A DNA stretch of 56,589 nucleotides from Glycomyces salinus. Its GTDB lineage: Bacteria > Actinomycetota > Actinomycetes > Mycobacteriales > Micromonosporaceae. The notes under the pieces are model-generated. The model saw nothing but the letters and a program-made list of their open reading frames with translations. It ran no database searches and was not told the origin of the DNA. The translations under genes and the position numbers were made by a program. The stretch spans positions 1 through 56,589 of the forward strand of contig NZ_JAELXW010000024.1 in NCBI RefSeq assembly GCF_016428645.1, read 5' to 3'. How positions within the stretch are numbered: the stretch's first letter is position 1; each line of letters begins with the position of its first letter. Positions 1 through 8,968 of the stretch are shown here, one piece after another.

Positions 1-50
1 CACCAACACCCCAGCCCTAACCGAACGGCATTGCGTCTAGGGGGTGTCTG

Positions 51-716
51 GTGGACTTCTTCGCGGAATTCGACGGACTCGACCACCGGCAGGTGACCTC
101 GCGGCTGCTCGCCGAGGGTTGGACCGTCTGCGGCCTCGGTGAGTGGGCCACCGTGTGGCGCTCTCCCGGCGGCGGCCTGGCCGCGCGGGTCTGCCCGTTC
201 GAGCCGGGATACCAGGTGTTCGTCGAGCTGTGCCGCTCGCTGTCGGGGCACCGCCTGCTGCCGCGCATCGAGTTCGACGCCGAGCTGTCCGGCGGCGGGC
301 GGGTGACGGTCATGGAGTTCCTGTACCCGTCCGAACCGGCCTTGCACGAGAAGGCGAGCCGACTGTGGGAGGCCGGCGAAGGGGACTTCGGCGCGGTCCG
401 GGCCGAGGCCGAGCGGCTCGACGCCGAAGCAAGAGCGTCGCTGCCGTTCTGGGGCGGACTGGGTCTCAACCCGCACAACGTGATGACCACGCTCTCCGGC
501 GAGGTCAAGCTCGTCGACCTGTACTTCATGTCCGGCCACGAGCTCTATGCCGCGCTGCTGCGCGACCCTGCCGCGTTCGCGGAGGCGATCCCGGCCGAGC
601 GCTACGCGCACTTGCCCGAGATCGCCTTCATCGCGCGGAACTCGACCCCCGATGAGATATCCGAACTGCGCCGGGCCGCCGCGGTCGTTCAGGACTCGGG
701 GCGGTATTCGGCGTAG
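51..716 (+). CDS. Degenerate kinase-fold (phosphotransferase-like) protein
   Basis: 221 residues from a GTG, with AGGGGG a few bases upstream. The layout resembles a small APH/protein-kinase fold: a nucleotide-loop-like stretch (WATVWRSPGGGLAARV), a hinge-like VMEFLYP, then GLNPHNVM followed by GEVKLVDLYF. In active family members the segment before the Asn reads HxDxxPxN and the later segment carries the metal-binding Asp. Here the catalytic Asp position is Gly (GLNPHN), while the Asn and the later Asp (VDLYF) remain. The fold call is inference from pattern. It may be an inactive or noncanonical kinase of unknown substrate. The 3' end overlaps the convergent GH43 gene by 28 bases. Confidence 0.6.
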   Translation: MDFFAEFDGLDHRQVTSRLLAEGWTVCGLGEWATVWRSPGGGLAARVCPFEPGYQVFVELCRSLSGHRLLPRIEFDAELSGGGRVTVMEFLYPSEPALHEKASRLWEAGEGDFGAVRAEAERLDAEARASLPFWGGLGLNPHNVMTTLSGEVKLVDLYFMSGHELYAALLRDPAAFAEAIPAERYAHLPEIAFIARNSTPDEISELRRAAAVVQDSGRYSA

Positions 717-2290
717 TCGAAGTCGGCGAAGCTCCCTTCCGCGGCCAGGTCCTGGACCCACATCCCCACGAACGCGCCGGTGAAACCCCACGTGTCGGCG
801 GTCTTGGCGAATTCGTCGGACAGGATCGTCGCGTCGCGATCCTCGTCCAGATCGGTCCATTCGCTCTCGCGGTACGCGAAGCGGAGCCTCGGGCCCTCGA
901 AGGCGATGCGCAGGTCCGATCTCGGGCCGACCTCGGCGACCGGCCGGATCTCGCGCTCGCCCCACTTGCTGGTGACCAGGGACAGGGTCGGTCCGCCGTC
1001 TTCCAGGGAGATCTGGAGAAAGTGCCAGTTGTCGGCGTTGTAGTAGGCGACGATCCCGGCCGCCTGGTGCTCGGTGGTCGGCGTGAACTCGATCCCGGCC
1101 TCGAAGACCCCGCGCACGGCGGTGACCCGCTGGGCGACCAGGCTCGGAGTGCGGCGGGCGAACGGGCCCTGGCCGCCGGTCACGCGCAGATGGGAGGGGC
1201 GGTCGGCCAGGCTCAGCCAGTCCTCCGAGGGGTGGCGGCGCAGGGTGCTCCAGCGTGCGTCGAGGCGGTCGGAGTCGAAGTCGTCGCGGGCCGGTTCCTG
1301 CGGCCACGGATGGGGATCCAGGTTCGGGGCCGGAACCTCGACCGCGGGCGCGGCGTCGGGGACGCGGGGCCAACCGTCGACCCACTCGATCCGGGCGATC
1401 GCGGTCTCGCGGCCGAGCACGCACGGGTCGGTGCCGTCGCGTTCAAGCGGCCCCCGGTCGGGGTTTCGGACGACGGGACGGCCGGTCAGGTACGGCATGT
1501 ACCACTCCCCCGCCTGCGTCTGGACCAGGCTGCCGTGTCCGGCCTTCTGGAGTTCGGAATCGGGTTTGTCGCGGGCGGTGATGAGCGGGCCGTTCGGGTC
1601 GATCTCGTAGGGGCCCATCAGGTCTCTCGAACGCGCGACGATCTCGCCGTGGTAGTAGCCGGTGCCGCCCTCGGCGCAGAACAGGTAGTACCAGCCGTCC
1701 TTGCGATACAGGTGCGGGCCCTCGGTGACCCCGGCCGGGCTGCTCTTCAACAGCAGCGTCGGCTCGCCGACCGGCGCCCCCGCTTCCAAGCGCTGGATCT
1801 CGATGCCGTCGAATTTCCGGCCGGGTTTGGGGACGCACACCATGTTGAGCAGGTAGGTGCCGCCGTCCTCGTCATGGAACAGGGCGGCGTCGAAGCCGCG
1901 GCCCGGGAGGCGGACGGGGTCGCTCCAGGGTCCGGCGATGTCGGCGGCGGTGGTCAGGTAGTTCGCGCAGTCCTTGTAGTCGTGGGTGTAGGAGTCCATG
2001 ACGCTGTAGACCAGGTGGAAGCGCCCGTGGGCGTAGGTCAGGTCGGGGGCCCACACGCCGCCGGAGTCGGGAACGCCGGTCAGGTCGAGCAGCCGCCCGC
2101 TGTCGGCGATGCCGCCGAGGGCCCGCCAGTGCTTCAAGTCTCGGGAGTGGTGGAGCCGGACTCCCGGACACCATTCGAAGGTCGAGGTGGCCAGGTAGTA
2201 GTCCTCGCCGACGCGGACGATCGATGGGTCCGGGTGGAAGCCGGGCAGGACGGGGTTGCGGATGACGCCGTTCGGCGGTTCGGTGCTCAC
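689..2290 (-). CDS. Glycoside hydrolase family 43 (beta-xylosidase / arabinofuranosidase type)
   Basis: About 533 residues. The N-terminal part has the GH43 opening NPVLPGFHPDPS, supplying the general base (Asp21 here). DAALFHDEDGGTYL supplies the pKa-modulating Asp (about 134) and GVTEGPHLY the acid Glu (about 190), so the catalytic triad looks complete. Residues from about 330 form a beta-sandwich domain like that of XynB-type beta-xylosidases. I chose GTG at 2290 over the upstream ATG at 2329 because GGAAGGA lies just before it and homology starts at once. No signal peptide is visible, so it is probably cytoplasmic and acts on imported xylo- or arabino-oligosaccharides. No sugar transporter is adjacent. 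Confidence 0.88.
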   Translation of the reverse strand: MSTEPPNGVIRNPVLPGFHPDPSIVRVGEDYYLATSTFEWCPGVRLHHSRDLKHWRALGGIADSGRLLDLTGVPDSGGVWAPDLTYAHGRFHLVYSVMDSYTHDYKDCANYLTTAADIAGPWSDPVRLPGRGFDAALFHDEDGGTYLLNMVCVPKPGRKFDGIEIQRLEAGAPVGEPTLLLKSSPAGVTEGPHLYRKDGWYYLFCAEGGTGYYHGEIVARSRDLMGPYEIDPNGPLITARDKPDSELQKAGHGSLVQTQAGEWYMPYLTGRPVVRNPDRGPLERDGTDPCVLGRETAIARIEWVDGWPRVPDAAPAVEVPAPNLDPHPWPQEPARDDFDSDRLDARWSTLRRHPSEDWLSLADRPSHLRVTGGQGPFARRTPSLVAQRVTAVRGVFEAGIEFTPTTEHQAAGIVAYYNADNWHFLQISLEDGGPTLSLVTSKWGEREIRPVAEVGPRSDLRIAFEGPRLRFAYRESEWTDLDEDRDATILSDEFAKTADTWGFTGAFVGMWVQDLAAEGSFADFDYAEYRPES

Positions 2291-2350
2291 GGTTCGGTCC
2301 TTCCAGTGCCTGGTACGCGCACTCGGCATTCAACCGCGGTCGAAAGCCCG

Positions 2351-2378
2351 TTGCAAGATGTCGCACCCCCTCGATAAT
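2351..2378 (+). promoter_or_regulatory. Sigma70-type promoter for the GNAT gene
   Basis: TTGCAA (2351-2356) and GATAAT (2373-2378) are separated by 16 bases. The -10 box ends only 8 bases before the ATG at 2387, so the transcript would be leaderless or nearly so. No Shine-Dalgarno is present, which fits. Confidence 0.55.
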
Positions 2379-2386
2379 TTCGATGC

Positions 2387-2890
2387 ATGCCGAAAACCGA
2401 TTTCGAGATCCGGCCCGTCCACGAGTCGGAGTACGCCGCCCTCGGGGAGATCACCGTAGAAGCCTACGACCGCGACGGCTTCCTCGACGGTCCCGACGAC
2501 CCGTACGCCGACTTCCTGCGCGACGTCGCCGCGCGCGCGTCCGAGGCTGAGGTGCTGGTGGCGGCCGAGGGCGATCGGCTTCTCGGCGGGGTGACGATGG
2601 TGCCACCAGGGGCCGCCGGCGCCCAGCTCGCCGGGGCCGGCGAGGCCGAGATCAGAGCACTCGCGGTCGGTCCGGCCGGGCGCGGTCGCGGAGTCGGCAC
2701 GGCGCTCACGGACGGCTGCATCGCGCTCGCCTCGGAGACCTTCGGCGCCAAGCGCGTAGTGCTGTGCTCGCTCTACAGCATGAAGGCCGCGCACCGCATA
2801 TACCTGCGGCGCGGTTTCCGCCGCGCACCGGAGCTGGACTGGGAGCCGGTCCCCGGTGCGGTCCTGTGGGGCTTCGCGCTCGAGCTCTAG
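2387..2890 (+). CDS. GNAT family N-acetyltransferase
   Basis: 167 residues, the normal size for a single GNAT domain. Motif A is clear: EIRALAVGPAGRGRGVGTAL, with the R/Q-x-x-G-x-G/A pyrophosphate loop that binds acetyl-CoA (about residues 88-107). The C-terminal YSMKAAHRIYLRRGFRRAPEL matches GNAT motif B. The substrate cannot be told from sequence. The ATG at 2387 follows a -10 box by 8 bases with no ribosome site, suggesting leaderless translation. The 3' end overlaps the convergent sulfotransferase by 4 bases. Confidence 0.88.
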   Translation: MPKTDFEIRPVHESEYAALGEITVEAYDRDGFLDGPDDPYADFLRDVAARASEAEVLVAAEGDRLLGGVTMVPPGAAGAQLAGAGEAEIRALAVGPAGRGRGVGTALTDGCIALASETFGAKRVVLCSLYSMKAAHRIYLRRGFRRAPELDWEPVPGAVLWGFALEL

Positions 2891-4095
2891 ACCGTTCCGA
2901 GCCCGGCGACGAAGTCGCCGTAGCCGCCGAACGCCTGCGCGACGTCGGACTGGCCGATCCCGTAGCGGGACAGGTCGTAGACGTGCCCTCCGGTGCCTCC
3001 GGCGCGATTCCGCGCGGCGTCGAGGTTCTCGCGCTCGGTCGGGCCCCACGGGGCGTCGAGCCGTTCGAACAGCTCGGTGAAGCGCCGCTCGGGGTCCTCG
3101 GCCAGGTGCCGGTAGGACACGTCGATGATCGAGTCCCCCGGCACGTTCTCGCGGGCGGCCGAGGCGCGGGCGATGCCGGTGGCGAGCATGCCGAGCCAGA
3201 CCCTGCCGATCTCCTCGAGGTCGGGAGAGCGGGTGTGGACGGACTGGCTGGTCTCGGCCAGCGAGCACATCGAGCCCATGACGGTGCCCGGGTCGCGGTG
3301 GGTCCACACGACCTGGGCGTCGGGGAAGGTCTTGAACAGCGTCTCCAGGCTCCACAGGTGCGCCGGGGACTTGAGGACCCACCGGCGGCGGGGCCTCCCG
3401 TACTGGAGGACCTGGAGCGCCTGCTTGAGGTACTGGTAGTCGGGGGTGTAGTCGCGGTCGAGCATCCACTGCTCGTAGCGCGGCATGTGGGCGCGGACGA
3501 CGAACATCAGGCCGTGCGGCAGGACGAAGACGCACTCCTCGGGTTTCTCGGCGCCGAGCGGATGGATCCTGGGCATCATCGGGGACGCCTTGCTGGCGCC
3601 CTGGGCGACCTGCTCGGCCTGCTTGATGTAGCGCTCTCTCACCGAGTCGGGGATGTCGGCGAGGTCGCAGTTCATCAGCTCCCACATCAGCGGGGCCCGG
3701 TGCGCCTCGGGTTCGGCCAGGACGTGGTGGGTGAGGGTGGTCCCGGTGCGCGGGAGCCCGGCCACCACGATGGGTCGCTCGATCGGCTCGTCGGCGATCT
3801 CGGGGTGCAGCGCGTGGAGCTTGCGGATCCGCATGCGGTTCTCCAAGCGCTTGCCAAGGTCGTCGACCGTGCCGATCCAGCCGGTTGGAGTGAGTCCGTC
3901 GACGTCGGCGAAGCAGGTCAGGAGGAAGCGCATCTCTTCGATGAACTGCTCGTCGCCGTGGGCGGTGCCGTCGGTCTTGGATTCCGCCTCGTCGATCGCG
4001 TGCTTGATGATCTTGTCGATCTTGTTCCGTCGGTTCGCGATCGTCGGGGTGAGTACGACGTTGATCGCCTTGAGCCACGGGGCAACTCGCTGCAT
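2887..4095 (-). CDS. PAPS-dependent sulfotransferase family protein
   Basis: 402 residues. VVAGLPRTGTT (about 110-120) is the 5'-phosphosulfate loop. WVLKSPAHLWSLETLF (about 239-254) and VVWTHRDPGTVMGSMCSL (about 262-279) hold the region contacting the PAPS 3'-phosphate. This matches the large actinobacterial sulfotransferase family that sulfates lipids, carbohydrates or metabolites. AAGAGGAGA lies before the ATG. No PAPS synthesis genes are near, and the acceptor is unknown. An O-acyltransferase on the same strand upstream could act in the same surface-decoration process, but that is only context. Confidence 0.85.
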   Translation of the reverse strand: MQRVAPWLKAINVVLTPTIANRRNKIDKIIKHAIDEAESKTDGTAHGDEQFIEEMRFLLTCFADVDGLTPTGWIGTVDDLGKRLENRMRIRKLHALHPEIADEPIERPIVVAGLPRTGTTLTHHVLAEPEAHRAPLMWELMNCDLADIPDSVRERYIKQAEQVAQGASKASPMMPRIHPLGAEKPEECVFVLPHGLMFVVRAHMPRYEQWMLDRDYTPDYQYLKQALQVLQYGRPRRRWVLKSPAHLWSLETLFKTFPDAQVVWTHRDPGTVMGSMCSLAETSQSVHTRSPDLEEIGRVWLGMLATGIARASAARENVPGDSIIDVSYRHLAEDPERRFTELFERLDAPWGPTERENLDAARNRAGGTGGHVYDLSRYGIGQSDVAQAFGGYGDFVAGLGTV

Positions 4096-4152
4096 GGCGG
4101 CTTCTCCTCTTGGGGCGCTTCAAATGTGAGGAAAGCCTACCTCCTCACCGGG

Positions 4153-6309
4153 TCATCCCGCTTCTTCGTCCTCCCTCGGCAGCTCCTCCAGCGGGAACGC
4201 GGTCGCGATCTGCGGAGTGAGCTCCGCGACGAAGCGCGCGGCCAGATGGTTCGAGTCCCGGTAGACCAGCAGGTTCCCCACCACCACCGGACACCGGCCG
4301 GTCTCGGTGTCGCAGATCCACGGGATCGGGTCGACCACGTGGGCGCCGGCCTCCGAGACGGCGTCCTGGAGATCTTCCCGGCGGTCGGGGTAGAGGACGG
4401 CGTCGTCGAGCTCGTTGACGCACTCGGTGGCATCGTCGGGGTGCTCGGCGAGGCAGTCCGGGACGTCCTCGGCGGCGACCGGTGTGTCGGCGAGGTAGTA
4501 GACCTCATCGGTCCGGCTCCGGAGGTCCTCGACGGCCTCGACCCATCCGTCCACCCACGCCTGGTCGGGATCGTCGGCAATGAGGTCCTTGTCGTCGTAG
4601 GAGGCGGCGACCACCAGGTCCGGATCGACTTCCTCGATCTCGGCGAGCGCGTTGCCCTTCCAGTCGTAGCACTCGGTGTACTCGTGGTTCAGTTTCGGGT
4701 CGTGCTCCCTGACCTCGGGCACCGAGCAGTTCGCCTTGGTCAGCACCAGCATCCGCCAGCCGGAGGCCTGGGCGAGCTGATTGAACGCCGGAAACCACTG
4801 CGCGGCGTGGGAGTCGCCGTACAGGACCACGGTCTTGTCGCCTTCGGGATCGCCGAACCAGCACTCGTCTACCAGATCGGTGGCGGAGCGCGCGACCATG
4901 CAGCCCTTGTCGTACATGGACGGTTCATCCTCGCGAGCGTCCTCCAGTGACGGCGTGAGGTTGGCCGGGACCGAGTCGATCTCGGAGGACTCGCCCAGCA
5001 GCTGCCACACGGTGGTCTCGTCGCCGGTGATCTCCGCGGCCTCGGTCCCGTCGCCGTCCGTCACCGGCTGGGTGACCGCCACGAATGACGCGGCCAGCGC
5101 GCACACCATCAGCGCCCCGCCCAGCGCCAGTGCCCGCGAGGGCACCTGGACCAGCGGCCGGCGGGTCCGGACGGGGTTCTCGATGAGGTGGAACATCGCG
5201 ACGCTGAGCAGGAACGCCAGGCCCATCAGGGGGACCATGTACCGCAGCCGGGGCTCGACGCCCAGCGCGACCGGGGCGATCATGACGATCGGCCAGTGCC
5301 ACAGGTACAGGCCGTAGGAGATCTTCCCGAGGTACTGGGCGGGGGCGATGCCCAGCAGCGTCCCGGCGCCGAAGCGGTGGGGGACGCAGCCGGCCGCGAT
5401 CACCACGGCGGTGCCGGCGACGGGCAGGACCGCGGCGTAGCCGGGGAACGCGGTGGCCTCGTCGATCAGGAAGACGGATCCGACCAGGGCCGCCAGGCCG
5501 ATCCAGGAGGCGACCGCGGCGGCGGCCGCGGGAACCGTGCGCCTGATCCGGTTCGCCAGCACGGCGACGAAGGCACCGGCCGCGAGTTCCCAGGCGCGGG
5601 TGTGGATGCCGAAGTAGGACCAGACCGGGTCCTCGGCCGAGCGGGTGACGCTCAGGAAGAACGAGACGGCGGCGACGGCGGCCAGGACGATCGCGATCAC
5701 GGTGATGCGGCGGCGGTACAGCGGGTACCGGCGGGCGAACCGGCCGCCCCACAGGCGCCCGCACACCACGGCCACGGCCAGCAGCATCAGCGGCCAGACC
5801 AGGTAGAACTGCTCCTCCACCGCCAGCGACCAGAAGTGCTGGAGCGGCGAGGGGTCGACGTCCGCGTTGAGGTAGTCGGTGCCCTCGGAGGCAAGGCGGA
5901 AGTTGACCACGTTCAGGGCCGCGGCCGCGGTGTCGGCGGCGATGTCGCCCAGGCGGGTGCGCGGCAGCCACAGCCAGGCGGCGACCAAGGTCGCCACCAG
6001 GACCGTGGCCGCGGCCGGCAGCAGCCTGACGGCGCGGCGGGCGTAGAACTTGGTGAGCGAGACCCGGCCGGTGCGCTCGATCTCCCGCAGCAGCAGCGAG
6101 GTGATCAGGAACCCGGAGATGACGAAGAACACGTCCACGCCGACGAATCCGCCTTCTGAGTAGAAGAACTGGATGTGCGCCGCGATCACCATGACGACGG
6201 CGAGGGCGCGCAGGCCCTCGATGTCGGGTCGCCAGTGGTCGGGACGGGTCCGGTCCGGCGCGGAATCGTCGCGCCGACTGGTCGATCGTGCCGCTTCGGT
6301 CAGAGGCAT
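4153..6309 (-). CDS. Membrane O-acyltransferase (acyltransferase-3) fused to SGNH domain
   Basis: 718 residues, OafA/YrhL-like. Residues about 25-390 form the acyltransferase-3 domain: PDIEGLRALAVVMVIAAH with the conserved His, FVGVDVFFVISGFLIT, and about ten hydrophobic segments. After a linker, residues about 470-710 form an SGNH hydrolase domain with GDSHAAQW (Ser500) and DSNHLAARF (Asp685, His688), a complete triad. Such fusions move acyl groups, usually acetyl, across the membrane onto surface glycans or lipids. The upstream gap (6310-6506) holds no gene. A -10-like TATGGT on the minus strand (6412-6417) is the only promoter candidate there. Confidence 0.9.
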   Translation of the reverse strand: MPLTEAARSTSRRDDSAPDRTRPDHWRPDIEGLRALAVVMVIAAHIQFFYSEGGFVGVDVFFVISGFLITSLLLREIERTGRVSLTKFYARRAVRLLPAAATVLVATLVAAWLWLPRTRLGDIAADTAAAALNVVNFRLASEGTDYLNADVDPSPLQHFWSLAVEEQFYLVWPLMLLAVAVVCGRLWGGRFARRYPLYRRRITVIAIVLAAVAAVSFFLSVTRSAEDPVWSYFGIHTRAWELAAGAFVAVLANRIRRTVPAAAAAVASWIGLAALVGSVFLIDEATAFPGYAAVLPVAGTAVVIAAGCVPHRFGAGTLLGIAPAQYLGKISYGLYLWHWPIVMIAPVALGVEPRLRYMVPLMGLAFLLSVAMFHLIENPVRTRRPLVQVPSRALALGGALMVCALAASFVAVTQPVTDGDGTEAAEITGDETTVWQLLGESSEIDSVPANLTPSLEDAREDEPSMYDKGCMVARSATDLVDECWFGDPEGDKTVVLYGDSHAAQWFPAFNQLAQASGWRMLVLTKANCSVPEVREHDPKLNHEYTECYDWKGNALAEIEEVDPDLVVAASYDDKDLIADDPDQAWVDGWVEAVEDLRSRTDEVYYLADTPVAAEDVPDCLAEHPDDATECVNELDDAVLYPDRREDLQDAVSEAGAHVVDPIPWICDTETGRCPVVVGNLLVYRDSNHLAARFVAELTPQIATAFPLEELPREDEEAG

Positions 6310-6506
6310 GAGGATGAGTCTCCGAACTGTTCACCGGTCGAGGTCCGCCCAGCGGGCACGGCAGAGCGGACATTTCCGGGCAAGGGGGGCCGTCTTCGGG
6401 GACGATCTGCGACCATAGCACTTTCCGCACCTTGAAATCGACCGACTCCCAATGTGTGACATGTACGTCAATCGATAAGGGCGGCGCGGAAAGCGGCGTA
6501 AACCGT

Positions 6507-7397
6507 CTACGGCACTCCGGGAGGCTCGGGGGTGCGGCGCAGCAGCCCTTCCTGTGCGGCGGTGGCCAAGTGGTGTCCCTCGCCGTCGAAGAAGCGCCCC
6601 TGGGCCAGGCCGCGGCCGCCGGAGGCGGTGGGCGACTCGGCGTCGTAGAGCACCCACTCGTCGGCGCGGAACGGCCGGTGGAACCACATGGCGTGGTCGA
6701 GGCTGGTTCCCAGGTAGCCCCCGCCGCCCCAGACGGCGCCGTGCCGGTTCAGCACCGTGTCGAGCAGCGTCAGATCCGAGGCGTAGGTCAGCACGCACAC
6801 GTGGATGAGCGGGTCGTCCGGGAGCTTCCCGTCGGCCTTCATCCAGACCCGCTGGCGGTCCTCAGCCGGTCTTTCACCCGATCGGGCGTAGCCGGAGCCG
6901 CCGAGGTAGCGCACGTCGATGGGCCGGGGGATGCGCGCCCACATGCTCAGCCGGTCGGGGTCGGCCCGCAGCTGCTCGGAGATCGGGGCGATCCGGTCGG
7001 GGCCGGGCACCTCGGGGGCGGGGTCGCCGTGTTCGAGGCCGTTCTCGCCGACGTGGAAGGACGCCGACATGAAGAACAGGGTCTTGCCGCCCTGGAGCGC
7101 CACGGTGCGCCGCACCGAGAAGGAGCGGCCGTCGCGGATGTTCTCGACCTGGTAGATGATCGGCTTCGACGAGTCCCCGGGCCGCACGAAGTAGCCGTGC
7201 AGGGAGTGCACGCGCCGATCCGGTGCGACGGTGCGGCCGGCGGCCACCAGCGCCTGCCCGGCTACCTGGCCGCCGAACACGCGCTGGAGCCCGACCTCGG
7301 CGCGGGGGCCGCGGAACAGGCCGGTGTCGATCTCCTCCAGGTCCAGGACGCCGAGGAGCGAGTCCACGGCGTCCTGCCCGACGAGTACCTCGGACAC
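6507..7397 (-). CDS. tesB: Acyl-CoA thioesterase II (TesB-like)
   Basis: 296 residues, normal TesB length with two hotdog folds. Diagnostic stretches are QRVFGGQVAGQALVAAGRTV, VHSLHGYFVRPGD, SFSVRRTVALQGGKTLFFMSASFH, GTSLDHAMWFHRPFRADEWVLYD and GRGLAQGRFF. It hydrolyses acyl-CoA to free acid and CoA. The start is a GTG sharing its first G with the TAG stop of pyk (TAGTG), so translation is probably coupled to pyruvate kinase. A longer frame upstream of this point is a shadow of pyk. The pairing with pyk suggests co-expression; a direct metabolic link is not shown. Confidence 0.9.
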   Translation of the reverse strand: MSEVLVGQDAVDSLLGVLDLEEIDTGLFRGPRAEVGLQRVFGGQVAGQALVAAGRTVAPDRRVHSLHGYFVRPGDSSKPIIYQVENIRDGRSFSVRRTVALQGGKTLFFMSASFHVGENGLEHGDPAPEVPGPDRIAPISEQLRADPDRLSMWARIPRPIDVRYLGGSGYARSGERPAEDRQRVWMKADGKLPDDPLIHVCVLTYASDLTLLDTVLNRHGAVWGGGGYLGTSLDHAMWFHRPFRADEWVLYDAESPTASGGRGLAQGRFFDGEGHHLATAAQEGLLRRTPEPPGVP

Positions 7398-8806
7398 TAT
7401 GAGCCGACCTGGTGGACGCGGACGGTGTTGGTCGAGCCGGGGGTCCCGGCCGGGGTGCCGGCCACGATCACGACCAGGTCGCCCGGCGAGGCCAGGCCGT
7501 GCTCCTGCATGGTCCTGTCGACCAGCGTGAACATCGTGTCCGTGTGGTCGACGTGCTCGACCTGGTAGGCGTCGGTGCCCCACGACAGCGCCATCTGGTT
7601 GCGCACCGACTCGATCGAGGTCATGCCCACGATCGGCTGCTGGGGCTTGAGGCGGGCGAGGCGCTTGACCGTGTCGCCGGTCTGGGTGAACGCGGCCAGG
7701 GCCTTCGCGTCGAGGGCGTCGGCGATCTGGGCCGCGGCGGCGGTGACCGCGCCGGGCTTGGTCCGCGGCTCGTGGTGCATCTCGCGGGGGCCGACCGGCC
7801 CGGACTCGGTGGTCTCGACGATCTTGGCCATGGTGCGGACGGTGCCGACCGGGTACTTGCCGACGCTGGTCTCGCCGGAGAGCATGACCGCGTCGGCGCC
7901 GTCGAGGACGGCGTTGGCGACGTCGGAGACCTCGGCGCGGGTGGGGCGGGCGTTCTCGATCATGGAGTCGAGCATCTGGGTGGCCACGATGGCCGGCTTG
8001 GCGTTCTCGCGGCAGAGGCGGATGATCTCCTTCTGCACCAGCGGCACCTCGTCGAGGGGCATCTCGACGCCCAGGTCGCCGCGGGCGACCATGACGCCGT
8101 CGAACGCGCGGACGATCTCCTCGAGGCGGGCGACCGCCTCGGGCTTCTCGACCTTGGCGATGATGGGGCGCCGCACTCCGACCTCGTCCATGACCTTGTG
8201 TCCGAGGCGGACGTCGTCGGGGTGGCGCACGAAGGACATCGCGATCAGGTCCACGCCGAGGTTGAGCGCGAACTTCATATCGGAGATGTCCTTCTCCGAG
8301 AGCGCGGGAACCGAGATGTTCACGTTCGGCAGCGACAGGCCCTTGTGGTTGGACACCGGTCCGCCCTCGACGACCAGGCATTCGACGTCGGTGTCGGTCG
8401 AGGAGAGCACCTCCAGGGCCAGTTTGCCGTCATCGACCAGGAGCCGGTCGCCCTTGGAGACCTCGGACGGGAGCTTCTTGTAGGTGCACGAGACGCGGTC
8501 GTGCGTGCCGTCGACGTCGTCGGAGGTGATGAGGACGCGGTCGCCGGCGTCCCACTGCTCGGAGCCGCTCTCGAAGGTCCCCAGCCGGATCTTGGGCCCC
8601 TGCATGTCGGCCAGGATCGCCACGGGCTTCCCGGCGGTCTCGGCGGCCTCCCTGACCATCTGGTAAACGGCCTCGTGGTCCGCTTGGGTGCCGTGGCTGA
8701 AGTTCATTCGGGCGACGTTCATGCCGGCGTCGATCAGACCGGCCATCCGCTCCGGAGTGGCGGTGGCGGGACCGATGGTGCAGACGATTTTTGCTCTACG
8801 AGTCAC
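7397..8806 (-). CDS. pyk: Pyruvate kinase
   Basis: 469 residues, typical for bacterial pyruvate kinase. It converts phosphoenolpyruvate and ADP to pyruvate and ATP at the end of glycolysis. Visible family motifs are KIVCTIGPAT at the N-terminus, MNFSHG (phosphate/K+ site, about 34-39), IIAKVEKPEAVARLEEI, MVARGDLGVEMPL (metal/PEP loop), ATQMLDSMIENARPTRAEVSDVANAVLDGADAVMLSGETSVGKYP and the C-terminal allosteric domain. It is the first gene of a two-gene unit with tesB. AT-rich bases just before the ATG may be part of its promoter. Confidence 0.97.
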   Translation of the reverse strand: MTRRAKIVCTIGPATATPERMAGLIDAGMNVARMNFSHGTQADHEAVYQMVREAAETAGKPVAILADMQGPKIRLGTFESGSEQWDAGDRVLITSDDVDGTHDRVSCTYKKLPSEVSKGDRLLVDDGKLALEVLSSTDTDVECLVVEGGPVSNHKGLSLPNVNISVPALSEKDISDMKFALNLGVDLIAMSFVRHPDDVRLGHKVMDEVGVRRPIIAKVEKPEAVARLEEIVRAFDGVMVARGDLGVEMPLDEVPLVQKEIIRLCRENAKPAIVATQMLDSMIENARPTRAEVSDVANAVLDGADAVMLSGETSVGKYPVGTVRTMAKIVETTESGPVGPREMHHEPRTKPGAVTAAAAQIADALDAKALAAFTQTGDTVKRLARLKPQQPIVGMTSIESVRNQMALSWGTDAYQVEHVDHTDTMFTLVDRTMQEHGLASPGDLVVIVAGTPAGTPGSTNTVRVHQVGS

Positions 8807-8906
8807 CCTGCGAGCTTATATCGGACGCGAATTCGGACTCGGGCGGTCACCGCAGATGAGAGGCGGAATTCACCGTCCCCGAATGGCATAGGCGCACATT
8901 GCGAAT

Positions 8907-8956
8907 ACGCGGAATTGAGCGCCCGCCGCAATAGTCGAGGGCGCGCAATTCCGCGT
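8907..8956 (-). terminator. Large hairpin downstream of gltBD
   Basis: An 11-bp arm (8907-8917) pairs with 8946-8956. After one mismatch, a further 6-bp arm (8919-8924) pairs with 8939-8944 around a 14-base loop. It lies 12 bases past the gltD stop. There is no long U-run, so it could be a rho-independent terminator of the low-U actinobacterial kind or an mRNA-stabilising hairpin. Confidence 0.6.
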
Positions 8957-8968
8957 AATTCGATTCCT

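Noticed and set aside
4245..4262. tRNA T-loop-like GGTTCGAGTCCCG
   Set aside because: It lies inside the SGNH domain codons for DSNH, and no cloverleaf partner stems are present.
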